From Virgisporangium ochraceum (GTDB lineage: Bacteria > Actinomycetota > Actinomycetes > Mycobacteriales > Micromonosporaceae), in assembly GCF_016863655.1 (NCBI RefSeq), contig NZ_BOPH01000084.1, forward strand, positions 1 to 64,000: DNA of 64,000 nucleotides, written 5' to 3'. The position numbers were made by a program, and so were the translations under genes. Numbering within the stretch: position 1 is the first letter of the stretch; each line of letters begins with the position of its first letter. Below the pieces are notes generated by a model, which was given only the letters and a program-made list of their open reading frames with translations, was not told where the DNA came from and did no database searches. Shown here piece by piece: positions 7,062-15,749 of the stretch.

Positions 7062-9167
7062 GTGACGACGCACCTCGGCGACCTGCTGGACACCGCGCGG
7101 CGGCAACGCCTCGTGGGGCGCCGCCGCGAGCTGGCCAGCTTCGACGACGCCGTCGCCGGACGCTCCAGCCGACGGGTGCTGTTCGTTCACGGCCAGGGCG
7201 GCATCGGCAAGACCACCCTGCTGCAGGAGTTCCGCGCCCGCGCCCGGGCGGCCGGGCGGCGCGTCGTGCAGATCGACGGCCGCGACGTCGACCCGTCGCC
7301 GCGGGGGCTGGAGGCGGCCGTCCGCCAGGCCCTCGACGGCGGCGACGAACCGGTCGAGCGGCTGCTCGCCGGCGCGGTCCTGCTCGTCGACGGCTACGAA
7401 CAGCTCGCCGCGATCGACGGATGGGTGCGCGACGGGCTGATCCCGCGGCTGCGCGCCGACAGCGTCGCGGTGCTCGCCGGCCGCGAACCACCGGCCGCGC
7501 CGTGGCGGGCCGACCCGGGCTGGCGGCAGGTGGTGGCCGTGCACCGCCTCGACCCGTTCGACCCGGCCGAGAGCGAGGAGCTGCTGGTCCTCGCCGGGGT
7601 CGCGGCACCGCTGCGCCAGCGGCTCCTCCCGCTCGGCCGGGGGCACCCGCTGACCATGGCCCTGCTCGCCGACCTCGCCGTCTCCGGTGAGGTACCCGAC
7701 ACCCTCGCCGACGCGCCCGACCTGATCACCGCGCTCCTGGAGTCGTTCCTGGACGACGTTCCCGGCGACGCGCACCTGACCGGGCTGGTGACCTGCGCGA
7801 TCGCCTGGCTGACCACCGAGGACCTCCTCGCCCGGCTGGTCGGCTCCGACGCCCCCGAGGTGTGGACCTGGCTGACCCGGCGGCCGTTCATCACCGCCGG
7901 CCCGCGCGGCCTGCTGCTCCATCACCTGGCCCGCGACGTGCTCGACGCGGAGTTCCAGCGGCGCGCGCCCGAGCGGTACCGCGCCACCCGCTGGACCATC
8001 TACGCCCACGCGGTCGACGGGCTGCGCGCCGGCAGCGACCTCGACCGGAGGCTGCACGCCCAGCAGCTGATGTGCCTGATGCGCACGAGCCCGCTCGCGC
8101 ACGCGATCTCCACCCTGCGCGCGCAGGGCTCGGCGACGGTCGCCCCCGGCCACCCCGTCGACCACGACGAGGTGTGCGCGATCCTCGAACGGTTCGAGGG
8201 GCCCGTCAGCGCGGAGCTGGCCCGCGCCTGGCTCCGCGAGCAGCCCGACCAGCTCAGCGTCGTGCGGGCCGGCGACGGCATCGCGGGTCTCGCGATCAAC
8301 CTGCTGTGCCCCAGCGGCTGCGCGCTCGACGACCGCGACCCGGCCGTGCGGGCCGCGCTCGACCACGTCGCCCGCCACGCGCCGCTGCGGCCCGGCGAAC
8401 GGGTGTTCATCGCCCGGTACCTGGCCGCCGCCGGCGAGTACCAGCGCGGCCTGTACGCGCTGCTGGTCGCCTGCGTCTCCAGCATCATCGAGTGGCTGAC
8501 CCGTCCGCTCGCGTGGGCGTTCATCGTGGTCGTCGAGGTCGACCACTGGGCTCCGTTCTTCGACTACATGGCCTTCGCCCCGGTGGCCGAGGTCGACGTC
8601 GGCGGCCTGCGGCACGTCGTCTACGGCATCGACTGGCGGCGCATCCCGGTCGAGGTCTGGTTCGACCTGATGCACGAGCGCGGCCGGTCCGGCGCGACCG
8701 GACCGCCACCGGCCGCCCTGCTGCGTCCGCCGCCCCTGGACCGCACCCGGTTCGCCGCGGCCGTCAAGGCGGCCCTGCCCGCCCTGCACCGCCCCGACCG
8801 GCTCGCCGCCAACCCGCTGATGGGCACGGCGCTGGCCGCCACCCCGGCCGGGCCCACCATCGCCCGGCTCCGGGCCACCATCGAGGCGGCCGTCACCAGC
8901 CTCGGTGACCAGCCCCGCGGTGATCAGCTGCGCGCCGTGCTGCACCGCACGTACCTGCGACCCGCACCGACCCAGGAGGCCGCGGCGGAGGTTCTCGACC
9001 TTCCGCTGAGCACCTACCGCCGGCACCTGGCCAAGGCCGTCGACCACCTCACCGACCTTCTCTGGACCGTCGAGACCGGAACCGAGAGCGGCACCGCGAC
9101 CGGCGCCGCCGGGCGCACCGCGACCGGCCTGCTCACGGGACCCGGGCCCACGCGCCGACCAGGGTAG
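7062..9167 (+). CDS. P-loop ATPase with C-terminal HTH, function unknown
   Basis: A 701-residue protein. Walker A GQGGIGKT is at 44-51 and a Walker B-like LLVDGYEQ at about 107-114, as in STAND/AAA-type ATPases of large transcriptional regulators. About 400 residues follow that I do not recognise; they include an aromatic, hydrophobic segment near 465-505. The end (about 634-666, EAAAEVLDLPLSTYRRHLAKA) reads as a helix-turn-helix. A regulator that couples an ATPase switch to DNA binding is a reasonable guess. GTG at 7062 is chosen as the first start before the conserved region. It is divergent from hpf over 162 bases and overlaps the next gene's end by 35 bases. Confidence 0.7.
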   Translation: MTTHLGDLLDTARRQRLVGRRRELASFDDAVAGRSSRRVLFVHGQGGIGKTTLLQEFRARARAAGRRVVQIDGRDVDPSPRGLEAAVRQALDGGDEPVERLLAGAVLLVDGYEQLAAIDGWVRDGLIPRLRADSVAVLAGREPPAAPWRADPGWRQVVAVHRLDPFDPAESEELLVLAGVAAPLRQRLLPLGRGHPLTMALLADLAVSGEVPDTLADAPDLITALLESFLDDVPGDAHLTGLVTCAIAWLTTEDLLARLVGSDAPEVWTWLTRRPFITAGPRGLLLHHLARDVLDAEFQRRAPERYRATRWTIYAHAVDGLRAGSDLDRRLHAQQLMCLMRTSPLAHAISTLRAQGSATVAPGHPVDHDEVCAILERFEGPVSAELARAWLREQPDQLSVVRAGDGIAGLAINLLCPSGCALDDRDPAVRAALDHVARHAPLRPGERVFIARYLAAAGEYQRGLYALLVACVSSIIEWLTRPLAWAFIVVVEVDHWAPFFDYMAFAPVAEVDVGGLRHVVYGIDWRRIPVEVWFDLMHERGRSGATGPPPAALLRPPPLDRTRFAAAVKAALPALHRPDRLAANPLMGTALAATPAGPTIARLRATIEAAVTSLGDQPRGDQLRAVLHRTYLRPAPTQEAAAEVLDLPLSTYRRHLAKAVDHLTDLLWTVETGTESGTATGAAGRTATGLLTGPGPTRRPG

Positions 9168-9939
9168 GCGTCTTCAGGATCGCGTCGTTGTCCACGCAGT
9201 CCCGCGCGATGCGGTCCTCCAGGGTGTCGATGTCGACCTCGGCCGGCGTCGCCACGCCGGTCTTCTCGATCGCGGGCAGCAGCGTCCGGACGATTCCCGC
9301 CGCCATCCGGGGACCGTCGGGGTCGCCGATCTCGCGGTACCCCTGCACCCCGAGCGTCGTCACGTCCGCGAACCCCGCCGTCCGCATGACCTGTGCCAGG
9401 CGGGCGCCGAGATGGGCGTCGAGGCCGGAGCGGCGGAACGACTCGGTGATCCAGTGCGTGACCCGCGCGCTGAGCTCGGTCGGTGGCACCGTGCCCGCCG
9501 CGCCCATCTCGTACTCCATCACCGCGACGGTCCCGCCGGGGCGCACCCGGTCGGCGAACCGGCGCAGGACCGCGTGCGGGTCCGGCAGGTAGAGCAGGAC
9601 CAGCCGGCCGACGACCGCGTCGACCGTACCGGTGACCGGCACCGTGTGCAGGTCGTCGTGGACGAACGACACGTTCGTCAGGCCGCGCTGCTCCGCCCGG
9701 TGCGCGGCGAGGGCCAACGGCCGGTCGGACTGGTCGATGCCGACGACCGAGCCGGTGGGGCCGACCAGCTCGGCGACCTGCAGCGCCACGTCACCCGCGC
9801 CGGTGCCCAGGTCGAGTACCCGCATCCCCGGCTCGATGCCCGCCAGCCGCAGAATGGTTCCGGTGGCGGGTGCGAGCAGCCGCGCCTGGTGTTCCAGCCG
9901 GGCCAGTTCGGCCGGGTCGTGTCCGAGAAGATATGTCAT
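9133..9939 (-). CDS. Class I SAM-dependent methyltransferase
   Basis: A 268-residue methyltransferase. Motif I is VLDLGTGAGD (41-50), the acidic residue ending strand 2 is Asp69 (GIDQSD), and a later strand with FADRVRPGGTVAVME fits the UbiE/MenG-like fold. It transfers a methyl group from S-adenosylmethionine to an unknown, probably small, acceptor. ATG at 9939 has GGGAG seven bases upstream; the frame stays open 18 codons further. Its 3' end overlaps the convergent ATPase gene by 35 bases. The next gene upstream on the same strand is a truncated methyltransferase, and the two are not close relatives by eye. Confidence 0.83.
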   Translation of the reverse strand: MTYLLGHDPAELARLEHQARLLAPATGTILRLAGIEPGMRVLDLGTGAGDVALQVAELVGPTGSVVGIDQSDRPLALAAHRAEQRGLTNVSFVHDDLHTVPVTGTVDAVVGRLVLLYLPDPHAVLRRFADRVRPGGTVAVMEYEMGAAGTVPPTELSARVTHWITESFRRSGLDAHLGARLAQVMRTAGFADVTTLGVQGYREIGDPDGPRMAAGIVRTLLPAIEKTGVATPAEVDIDTLEDRIARDCVDNDAILKTPTLVGAWARVP

Positions 9940-10023
9940 GTCCGCGCTCCCGAATTCGGTGGTGCGCCGAGGATGGGGTGCGGCTCTGTTCACTGTCCAC
10001 GTCAGTTCGTGGTCAATGCCCGC

Positions 10024-10605
10024 TCATTTCCGCGGGCGGACGGCGGTGACCAGGACCGTGTGCCTGCGGACCCGGAAGCTGCCCTCCGCGGCGATCCGCG
10101 CGCCGACCAGCGCGGTGACGGCCGCGACCTGTTCGGCGGTCAGCGGCTCGTCCGTCAGGCTGGCCAGGTAGGCGAGCACCGGCCCGGTGTCGGGGATCCG
10201 GAGGTCGCCCGGGTACCGCTCGGCGGTGACACCGGTGAAGTGGCGCGCCACGTACGCCGGCGCGGTCGCGGCCGTCACGTCGTTGCGGGTGCCCGACCGG
10301 CCGAGGTCCGGCCGCCCGACGGCGGGGCCGACCGCGTCGAGTTCGTGCAGGTGGTCGGACCCGTTGACGGCCACCGCCAGCCGCCCGCCGGGCCGCAGCA
10401 CCCGGGCGAGCTCGCGTAGCACCGCGTCGGGATCGTCGACGTGGTAGAGCATGTGGTTGGCGACGACGGTGCCGAAGCCGCCGTCGGCGAACGGCAGCCG
10501 GCCGGCGTCGGCCCGCACCACCAGCGCGCCGGAGACCGCGCGCAGCCGCCGGCACATGGCCGGCGAGAAGTCCACGGCGTGCGTCGAAGGTGTCTCACGC
10601 TCCAC
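10024..10605 (-). pseudogene. 5'-truncated class I methyltransferase remnant
   Basis: About 193 residues that begin at VDFSPAMCRRL, the strand-2 region just after where motif I should be. The rest of the fold is present: DAGRLPFADGGF, NHMLYHV, LARVLRPGGRLAVAVNG and a C-terminal cap. The glycine-rich SAM loop and everything before it are missing, because upstream of the only available start (GTG, 10605) the frame becomes the antisense of the divergent gene at 10625. As it stands the product should not bind SAM normally. I read this as a remnant left by a deletion; a frameshift further upstream is excluded by the neighbouring gene. Confidence 0.6.
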
Positions 10606-10624
10606 AGGTTCTAGACTGCCCGCG

Positions 10625-11296
10625 GTGACCGCGTTCGACCGCCTCTTCGTCCGTGGACGCGACGCCGTGCTCTCGGGTGCCCACGTCCGCGACGTGCCGC
10701 CGGTGGACGGTGGCCGCTGGGGCATGTCGGTCGTCCTGGTCCCCGACCGGAGCACGCGGACGGCGCTCGCCGCCGCGACGGCCGACGCGCTCGCGGTGGC
10801 CGGCGACGACCACTGGCCCACGGGCACGCCCCACGCGGTGCACGTCACCGTGCGCGCCATCGAGCCGTACCGCACGACGCCGCCCGGCGACCTCGCGGAC
10901 CGCTGTGCGCGGGCGCTCGCCCGGGCGGCCGCCGCCTCCGGTCCCGTCGGTCTCACGTTCCGCGGGCTGACCCTGACCCCGTCGGGCGTCATGGCGTGCG
11001 CGTTCCCGGCCGACGGCGCCGCCGACCACTTCGCCGACCGGCTCGCCCACGAGCTCGGCCCGGACGGCTGGTTCGAGGCCGCGTTCCGGCGCGACATCCG
11101 CTACGCCACGCTGGTGCACTTCACCGGCGACATCCGTGACCCGCACGCCCTCGTGCGGTTCGTGGCCGAACGCCGCCGCCGGCCCTTCGGCCGCGCCACG
11201 ATCGGCGCGGCCGAGCTGCTGCGGTTCCGGTACGACGGCCGGCAGCCGGTCCGCCACCGGCTCGCCGCCGCGGACCTCACATCCGGAGCTGGCTGA
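10625..11296 (+). CDS. 2H phosphoesterase (LigT-like) domain protein, putative
   Basis: A 223-residue protein with two HxT-like motifs, HVT at 73-75 and HFT at 165-167, spaced as in the 2H phosphoesterase/2'-5' RNA ligase-like fold. Family members hydrolyse cyclic phosphodiesters in RNA or nucleotides. The match is by motif and layout only; overall similarity to characterised members is weak. GTG at 10625 follows the 19-base gap to the divergent methyltransferase remnant. The 3' end overlaps the DUF4132 gene by 20 bases. Confidence 0.6.
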   Translation: MTAFDRLFVRGRDAVLSGAHVRDVPPVDGGRWGMSVVLVPDRSTRTALAAATADALAVAGDDHWPTGTPHAVHVTVRAIEPYRTTPPGDLADRCARALARAAAASGPVGLTFRGLTLTPSGVMACAFPADGAADHFADRLAHELGPDGWFEAAFRRDIRYATLVHFTGDIRDPHALVRFVAERRRRPFGRATIGAAELLRFRYDGRQPVRHRLAAADLTSGAG

Positions 11297-13772
11297 CGAT
11301 CGAGCGGTCGGTGATCTGGTCGTCCTTCGCCAGCAGCAGGGCCTTGCTGAGGATCAGCGCCAGCACGCGGTCGCCCTCGAACGGGAGGAACACCGGCCCG
11401 GTCTTCTCCTCCTGCGCCTGCTTCGGCACGATGCACAGGTACTGGTCGTTCGGGCTCATCAGGATGTTCCCCGACCCGAGGTGGATCCGGTAGGTGCGCA
11501 GGTTCCCGCGCACCTCCAGGAACCGGCCGACGACCTGGGCCCGGTCGGCGATCGCGAGCCGGGGCACCAGCCGGGCGAGGAGGTCGCGGCGGGTCTCGGC
11601 GGTGCCGCTCAGCTCACCGAAGCTGTACTCGGCCCAGTAGTCGCGGAACCGGCCCCGCGGGCCACCGTCCTGCCAGGTCGGGTCGTTGCCGACGCTGGCG
11701 ACGCCGACGAACAGGTCGACGTCGCGCATCACCTCGCTGAGCACCAGCGGCGGCACGTCGGCGAGCGGAACCGGGTCGTCGAGCGCGTTCTCGACGTACC
11801 GGTACTGCTCGTAGCCGCCGCCACCGGCGTGCGCCGTGTTCTCCGGCGCCCCGTGCCGGTAGAAGCGCACCTGGTCGGTGGCGAGCCGCAGGTAGGCGCC
11901 CGCCTCGGTGGTGTCCTCGCCGTACTCCTCGCCGACGCCCTCGACCCAGAACTCGGCCCGCAGCCCCCACCCGGGCAGGGTCCGCGTCGCCGGCGGGTAC
12001 GTGTCGTCGACCATCAGCCGCAGCCGGTTGCTCCAGCCGCGCACGGCGGCCAGCGCGTGGAACTGGTGCTGCCGCAGGATGTGCGCGGCGAACCGGTTGG
12101 AGTACGTGCGGGTGCGCTCCTCGGCCGCGGTGAGGAGGTACACCTCGCGGTGGGCCTGCTTGAACGGCTGCGTGATCCCGTGCCGTTCCAGGAACTCCCG
12201 CCACGCCACGACCTCCTCGACCGGCCGGCCGATCGGGTGCCACAGCTCCACGGACCCGCCGTCGTCGACCGCCGAGCCGTCGAGCGTGCGCAGCGCACCG
12301 TCGACGAACGCGACCGGTGTGCCGTCGACCACCCAGATCAGCCGCCGCGCCAGCGTGCCGACCAGCGCGTGGTCGAGGTACCGCTCGCGCCAGGCCGCGA
12401 ACGGCCACACCCGCTGCGCGAGGAACTGCCGGTCGAGCCGTTCGGCCTGCGCCGACAGCATCTGGTCGAGGTCCTTGACGGTCGCCTTGAGCTCTTTGAG
12501 GTCCTCGGCGTGGTCGGTGCGCACGGCCGCCGGGGGCGCTTTGACCGTGCGTCCCGTTGAATTGGACCACGTGAGCGTGGCCCTGCCTCCCTGAACCGAA
12601 ACCACCGCCGTGGCCGCACGGTCGTCACCGGACCCGAACTCCACGACGCGCCGCCCCACCTCCGCGAACCCGTACGTGGGAACGGCCAGCTCCTCCACCT
12701 CGTCGCGGGACAGGTTCAGCGACCGCGCCATCGCCTCCAGCGCCGCGTCGAGCTCCTTGACCGTGCCCTTGTAGGTGACCTTCGTGATGAGCCGGGCGAG
12801 CTGCGCCAGCGCCGCGCCGGTGCCGAGGCCCGCCAGCGCCAGCACGGCCGCGTTCGCCGTCTTGGGACTGCGCGGACCGAGCCCGGCGACCTTGCGCAGC
12901 GACGTCTCCACGAGCCCGCCGAGCACCCGGGCCGTGTCGGGGTGCTCGGGCAGGTGGACCGTAAGCCAGACCAGCCCCCGCAACGCGACGGAGTTGAACA
13001 GGTCGTAGGACTCGTTGACCTCGTGCTCGTACTCGCCCCGTTCGAGGGGCCAGGTGCGCGGCCGCCCGACCAGCGACAGCCAGCGCCGCACCGTGTCGCC
13101 GGCCTGCTCGTCGGGGATGTCGGCCAGCAGCGCGACGGCCTTCTTGTTCCACGTCTCCGAGGGGCGCGCGGCCGTGGCGGTGGCCGCGTGCGCGACCAGC
13201 TTCGCCCACGCCCCACCCAGCGCCGGCAGGTCGGCGATCACCGCGTCGGCCCACGCCTCGCCGCGGTTGAGGACCGGCTCGGTGAGCGTCTTCGCATACT
13301 TCTTCAGGTCCTCGCCCTGCCACCGGGCCCCGTACGCCGTTCTCCGGATCACCGCGACCGCCTCCGGCGACAGCCGGCGTCCGTCGCCCACCACCGCTTC
13401 CGCGTAGGTGCGCAGCTGCGTCGCCGGCCAGTACGTGTGGTGCTTCGCCGCGTCCTGCAGCATGGTCTCGGCCACGTCGGGCGGCAGCCCCGCGCCGAAC
13501 GTGCGGCCGACGACGGTGACCAGCGTGTGCACCGACGCCCGGTGCCCCGGCGCGGTGATGCCCGACGCCCGCTCGATGAGCGCCGCCACCAGCTCGTGCT
13601 TCCCGCTCTCGTCGAGGGCGTCGAGGGCGTCGGTGACGCGCCGGCCGTCGTGACCCCAGTGGCCGTCGTTGATGTCGGCGACATGGATCAGCTCGTCGGC
13701 CAGTGCGGGGACGTCGCGCGCCTTCGCCTTGGCGCGGACGGCCGCCACCTCGTCGGGGTACAGGAACGCCAT
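11277..13772 (-). CDS. DUF4132 domain-containing protein
   Basis: An 831-residue protein. The N-terminal 400 residues are alpha-helical and HEAT-like. The centre has DUF4132 hallmarks: WRERYLDHALVGTLARR, FKQAHREVYLL and SNRFAAHILRQHQF, at roughly residues 455-590. The last 100 residues (PFEGDRVLALILSKALLLA) match the C-terminal domain usually found with it. The domain is often seen with WGR and stress-related genes; its biochemical role is not known to me. ATG at 13772 overlaps the stop of the upstream small gene by one base (TGATG); GTG one codon earlier is equally possible. It is co-transcribed with that gene. Confidence 0.8.
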   Translation of the reverse strand: MAFLYPDEVAAVRAKAKARDVPALADELIHVADINDGHWGHDGRRVTDALDALDESGKHELVAALIERASGITAPGHRASVHTLVTVVGRTFGAGLPPDVAETMLQDAAKHHTYWPATQLRTYAEAVVGDGRRLSPEAVAVIRRTAYGARWQGEDLKKYAKTLTEPVLNRGEAWADAVIADLPALGGAWAKLVAHAATATAARPSETWNKKAVALLADIPDEQAGDTVRRWLSLVGRPRTWPLERGEYEHEVNESYDLFNSVALRGLVWLTVHLPEHPDTARVLGGLVETSLRKVAGLGPRSPKTANAAVLALAGLGTGAALAQLARLITKVTYKGTVKELDAALEAMARSLNLSRDEVEELAVPTYGFAEVGRRVVEFGSGDDRAATAVVSVQGGRATLTWSNSTGRTVKAPPAAVRTDHAEDLKELKATVKDLDQMLSAQAERLDRQFLAQRVWPFAAWRERYLDHALVGTLARRLIWVVDGTPVAFVDGALRTLDGSAVDDGGSVELWHPIGRPVEEVVAWREFLERHGITQPFKQAHREVYLLTAAEERTRTYSNRFAAHILRQHQFHALAAVRGWSNRLRLMVDDTYPPATRTLPGWGLRAEFWVEGVGEEYGEDTTEAGAYLRLATDQVRFYRHGAPENTAHAGGGGYEQYRYVENALDDPVPLADVPPLVLSEVMRDVDLFVGVASVGNDPTWQDGGPRGRFRDYWAEYSFGELSGTAETRRDLLARLVPRLAIADRAQVVGRFLEVRGNLRTYRIHLGSGNILMSPNDQYLCIVPKQAQEEKTGPVFLPFEGDRVLALILSKALLLAKDDQITDRSIVSQLRM

Positions 13773-14164
13773 CACCCACCGACCAGCGGAACGAGCTTGA
13801 GGAACGTCACGCGCGTCTCCATCGTGAGCCGCAGGTCGGCGTCGAGGTCCTCCACCTGACGGTCGTCGACCAGCACCACGAAACCGTTGCGCTCGAACGC
13901 CGCCATCGCCGTGGCGGCCTGCTTCTCGGGGTCGACCCGCCGCTTCGAGCGCAGCTTGTACCCGTTCAGCGTGGCCTCGGCGTCGCTGGGCTGCACCAGG
14001 CCGCGGAAGTACTCCGGCGCCCGGGCGTTGTGCTCGGCGACCTCCTGGAACACCCGACGGCGGATCAGCTCCCGCAGCGTCAGGGTCTCCTCGAAGATCT
14101 CCAGATGCCAGGTGTCGCCCCGGACTCCGGCCGTGGTCTCGTCGATGACGGTGACTGTGAACAC
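13772..14164 (-). CDS. Conserved hypothetical protein, partner of the DUF4132 protein
   Basis: A 130-residue soluble protein that I recognise only by context. It has a possible ubiquitin-like/beta-grasp start (MFTVTVIDETT, then TLRELIRRRV) and a C-terminal strand ending TRVTFLKLVPLVGG. It is rich in charged residues and has no cysteine motif or membrane segment. It directly overlaps the DUF4132 gene, so the two are translationally coupled and probably act together. The start is GTG at 14164. Confidence 0.65.
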   Translation of the reverse strand: MFTVTVIDETTAGVRGDTWHLEIFEETLTLRELIRRRVFQEVAEHNARAPEYFRGLVQPSDAEATLNGYKLRSKRRVDPEKQAATAMAAFERNGFVVLVDDRQVEDLDADLRLTMETRVTFLKLVPLVGG

Positions 14165-14184
14165 GGCGGGAGTCTAGCGAGGGG

Positions 14185-14910
14185 CTACGACGAAACCCCG
14201 TCCTCGGACGAGCCGACGGTCCAGTGGACGGTGTTGTACTCGGCCAGTTCGAGCCGGTCGCGGACCGCCTCGTACACCGTGACCCCGCAGTTCGCCGGCG
14301 CCTGACCGGGCGGCCACTTCTCCGCCTGCTGGTAGTCCCACTGCTCCAACGCGAACCGGAAGCAGCGGATCGCCTGCCCGTGCGTCACCACGAGGATCCG
14401 CTTGCCGGCGCGGTCGCGGTCGAGCATGTCGAGGAACTGCTGGATGCGGCTGACCACGTCGGCCAGGCTCTCCCCGCCGGGCGGACGGGCCATGAACCCG
14501 CCGAACGTCTGCCAGTACTCGGCGAGCCACGGGAACGCCGCCGTCGCCTCGTCCTCGGTCATGTCGTAGGCGTAGCCGGAGTCGCGCTCGCGGATGAAGA
14601 TGTTCATGTCGACCGGCATCCGGTCGCGTTCCTCCTTCGGGTACGCGGCGAGGATGCCCTCGGTCGTCTGGATCGTGCGCGTGTACCCCGACGTGTAGAC
14701 GTGGTCGAAGACGCCGAACCGTTCCCGCACGGCGTGGCCGGTCTGCTCGGCCTGCTGGTGACCGTCGTCGGTGAGCTCGATCTTGTGGTCGGGCTGGCCG
14801 CGCAGCACGCGGCGGGCCGCGTCGTCGGCGAAGTAGACGCTGTCCTTCTTCACCTGGTTACGGGCGGACTCGGCATGACGGACGATGACCAGCAGCGCGG
14901 GGTTCGGCAC
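14185..14910 (-). CDS. Histidine phosphatase family protein
   Basis: A 241-residue branch-1 histidine phosphatase. The phospho-accepting histidine is His12 in VRHAESARN; the second histidine is His177 in VVTHGQAIR, and the acidic residue is probably Glu108 (RERDSG). The PPGGESLADV loop at 143-152 is typical of phosphoglycerate mutase-like phosphatases. The substrate is unknown; the lack of full PGM motifs makes a glycolytic mutase unlikely. It lies 20 bases downstream of the DUF4132 pair's first gene and 20 bases from the divergent kinase gene, so the two divergent promoters must overlap coding DNA. Confidence 0.83.
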   Translation of the reverse strand: MPNPALLVIVRHAESARNQVKKDSVYFADDAARRVLRGQPDHKIELTDDGHQQAEQTGHAVRERFGVFDHVYTSGYTRTIQTTEGILAAYPKEERDRMPVDMNIFIRERDSGYAYDMTEDEATAAFPWLAEYWQTFGGFMARPPGGESLADVVSRIQQFLDMLDRDRAGKRILVVTHGQAIRCFRFALEQWDYQQAEKWPPGQAPANCGVTVYEAVRDRLELAEYNTVHWTVGSSEDGVSS

Positions 14911-14930
14911 GACCTGATCATAATGAGCCC

Positions 14931-15749
14931 GTGCTCCAGCTCGCCGAACAAGCGCTGAACACCACCGTGCGCCCGGTGCGCGACCACTCCTGGCCGCACG
15001 GCGAGGCCGAGGTGCTGGAGGTCCGCGATCCGGGCGGCGGAGCCTGGATCGTCAAGCGGGTCAAGCACAGGGAGGCGTACGACCGTGAGGTCCACGCGCT
15101 GACCCACTGGGCACCGCGCCTGGGTGCGGGCCGCGCGCCGAGCCTGCGCGCCACGCTGCCCGACCACGCCCTCCTGGTCATGAACCGCCTCCCCGGGCGG
15201 GCCGGCACCGCCTCGACCCCCGACGAGTTCCGCCAGGCCGGCCGCCTGATCCGCCTCCTCCACGACGCCGGGCCCGCACAGCCCGACCCCGACTACCCGG
15301 CCCGCGCCCGCCACAACGGCGACGGGTGGCTGCACAGGGTGCCCGGAGTGGTCGACCGCGACGACGTCGACTTCGTGCGGGCGCAGATCGCGCTGATGGC
15401 GTCGATGCCCGCGCCGCTGGCCGGTCCGATCCACAACGACAACCAGCCCCGCAACTGGCTGTCCGATGTGGACGGTACGGTCCGCCTCATCGACTTCGGC
15501 AAGTCGAAAAGGGACCTCCACCTCCGCGACGTCGAACGCATGCGCCAGGCCGAATGGCGCGCCGACCCGGCCCTCGGCGACGCCTTCCTCGACGGCTACG
15601 GCAGACCCCTCACCGACGACGAGGACCGGATGCTCGACTGCATCGGCGCCGTCGCCGCGATCACCACGATCCTGTGGGCCCGCGCCCACGGCGACCCGAC
15701 CTTCGAGAACCACGGCCGCGAAACCCTGAACCGCCTCCGCGGGGCTTAG
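14931..15749 (+). CDS. APH-type phosphotransferase/kinase family protein
   Basis: A 272-residue protein-kinase-like fold of the aminoglycoside/choline phosphotransferase family. The catalytic loop is HNDNQPRN (His168, Asp170, Asn175) and the metal-binding Asp188 is in IDFGKS. The ATP lysine is probably Lys42 or Lys43. It may phosphorylate a small hydroxylated metabolite; no evidence in the window points to antibiotic resistance. GTG at 14931 is the only start before the N-lobe. It abuts the convergent serine hydrolase with no gap. Confidence 0.8.
   Translation: MLQLAEQALNTTVRPVRDHSWPHGEAEVLEVRDPGGGAWIVKRVKHREAYDREVHALTHWAPRLGAGRAPSLRATLPDHALLVMNRLPGRAGTASTPDEFRQAGRLIRLLHDAGPAQPDPDYPARARHNGDGWLHRVPGVVDRDDVDFVRAQIALMASMPAPLAGPIHNDNQPRNWLSDVDGTVRLIDFGKSKRDLHLRDVERMRQAEWRADPALGDAFLDGYGRPLTDDEDRMLDCIGAVAAITTILWARAHGDPTFENHGRETLNRLRGA

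Noticed and set aside
10598-10612. GTTCTAG half-site between the methyltransferase remnant and the 2H-like gene
   Set aside because: The other half is CACAG rather than TAGAAC, and the neighbouring genes have no sterol link.
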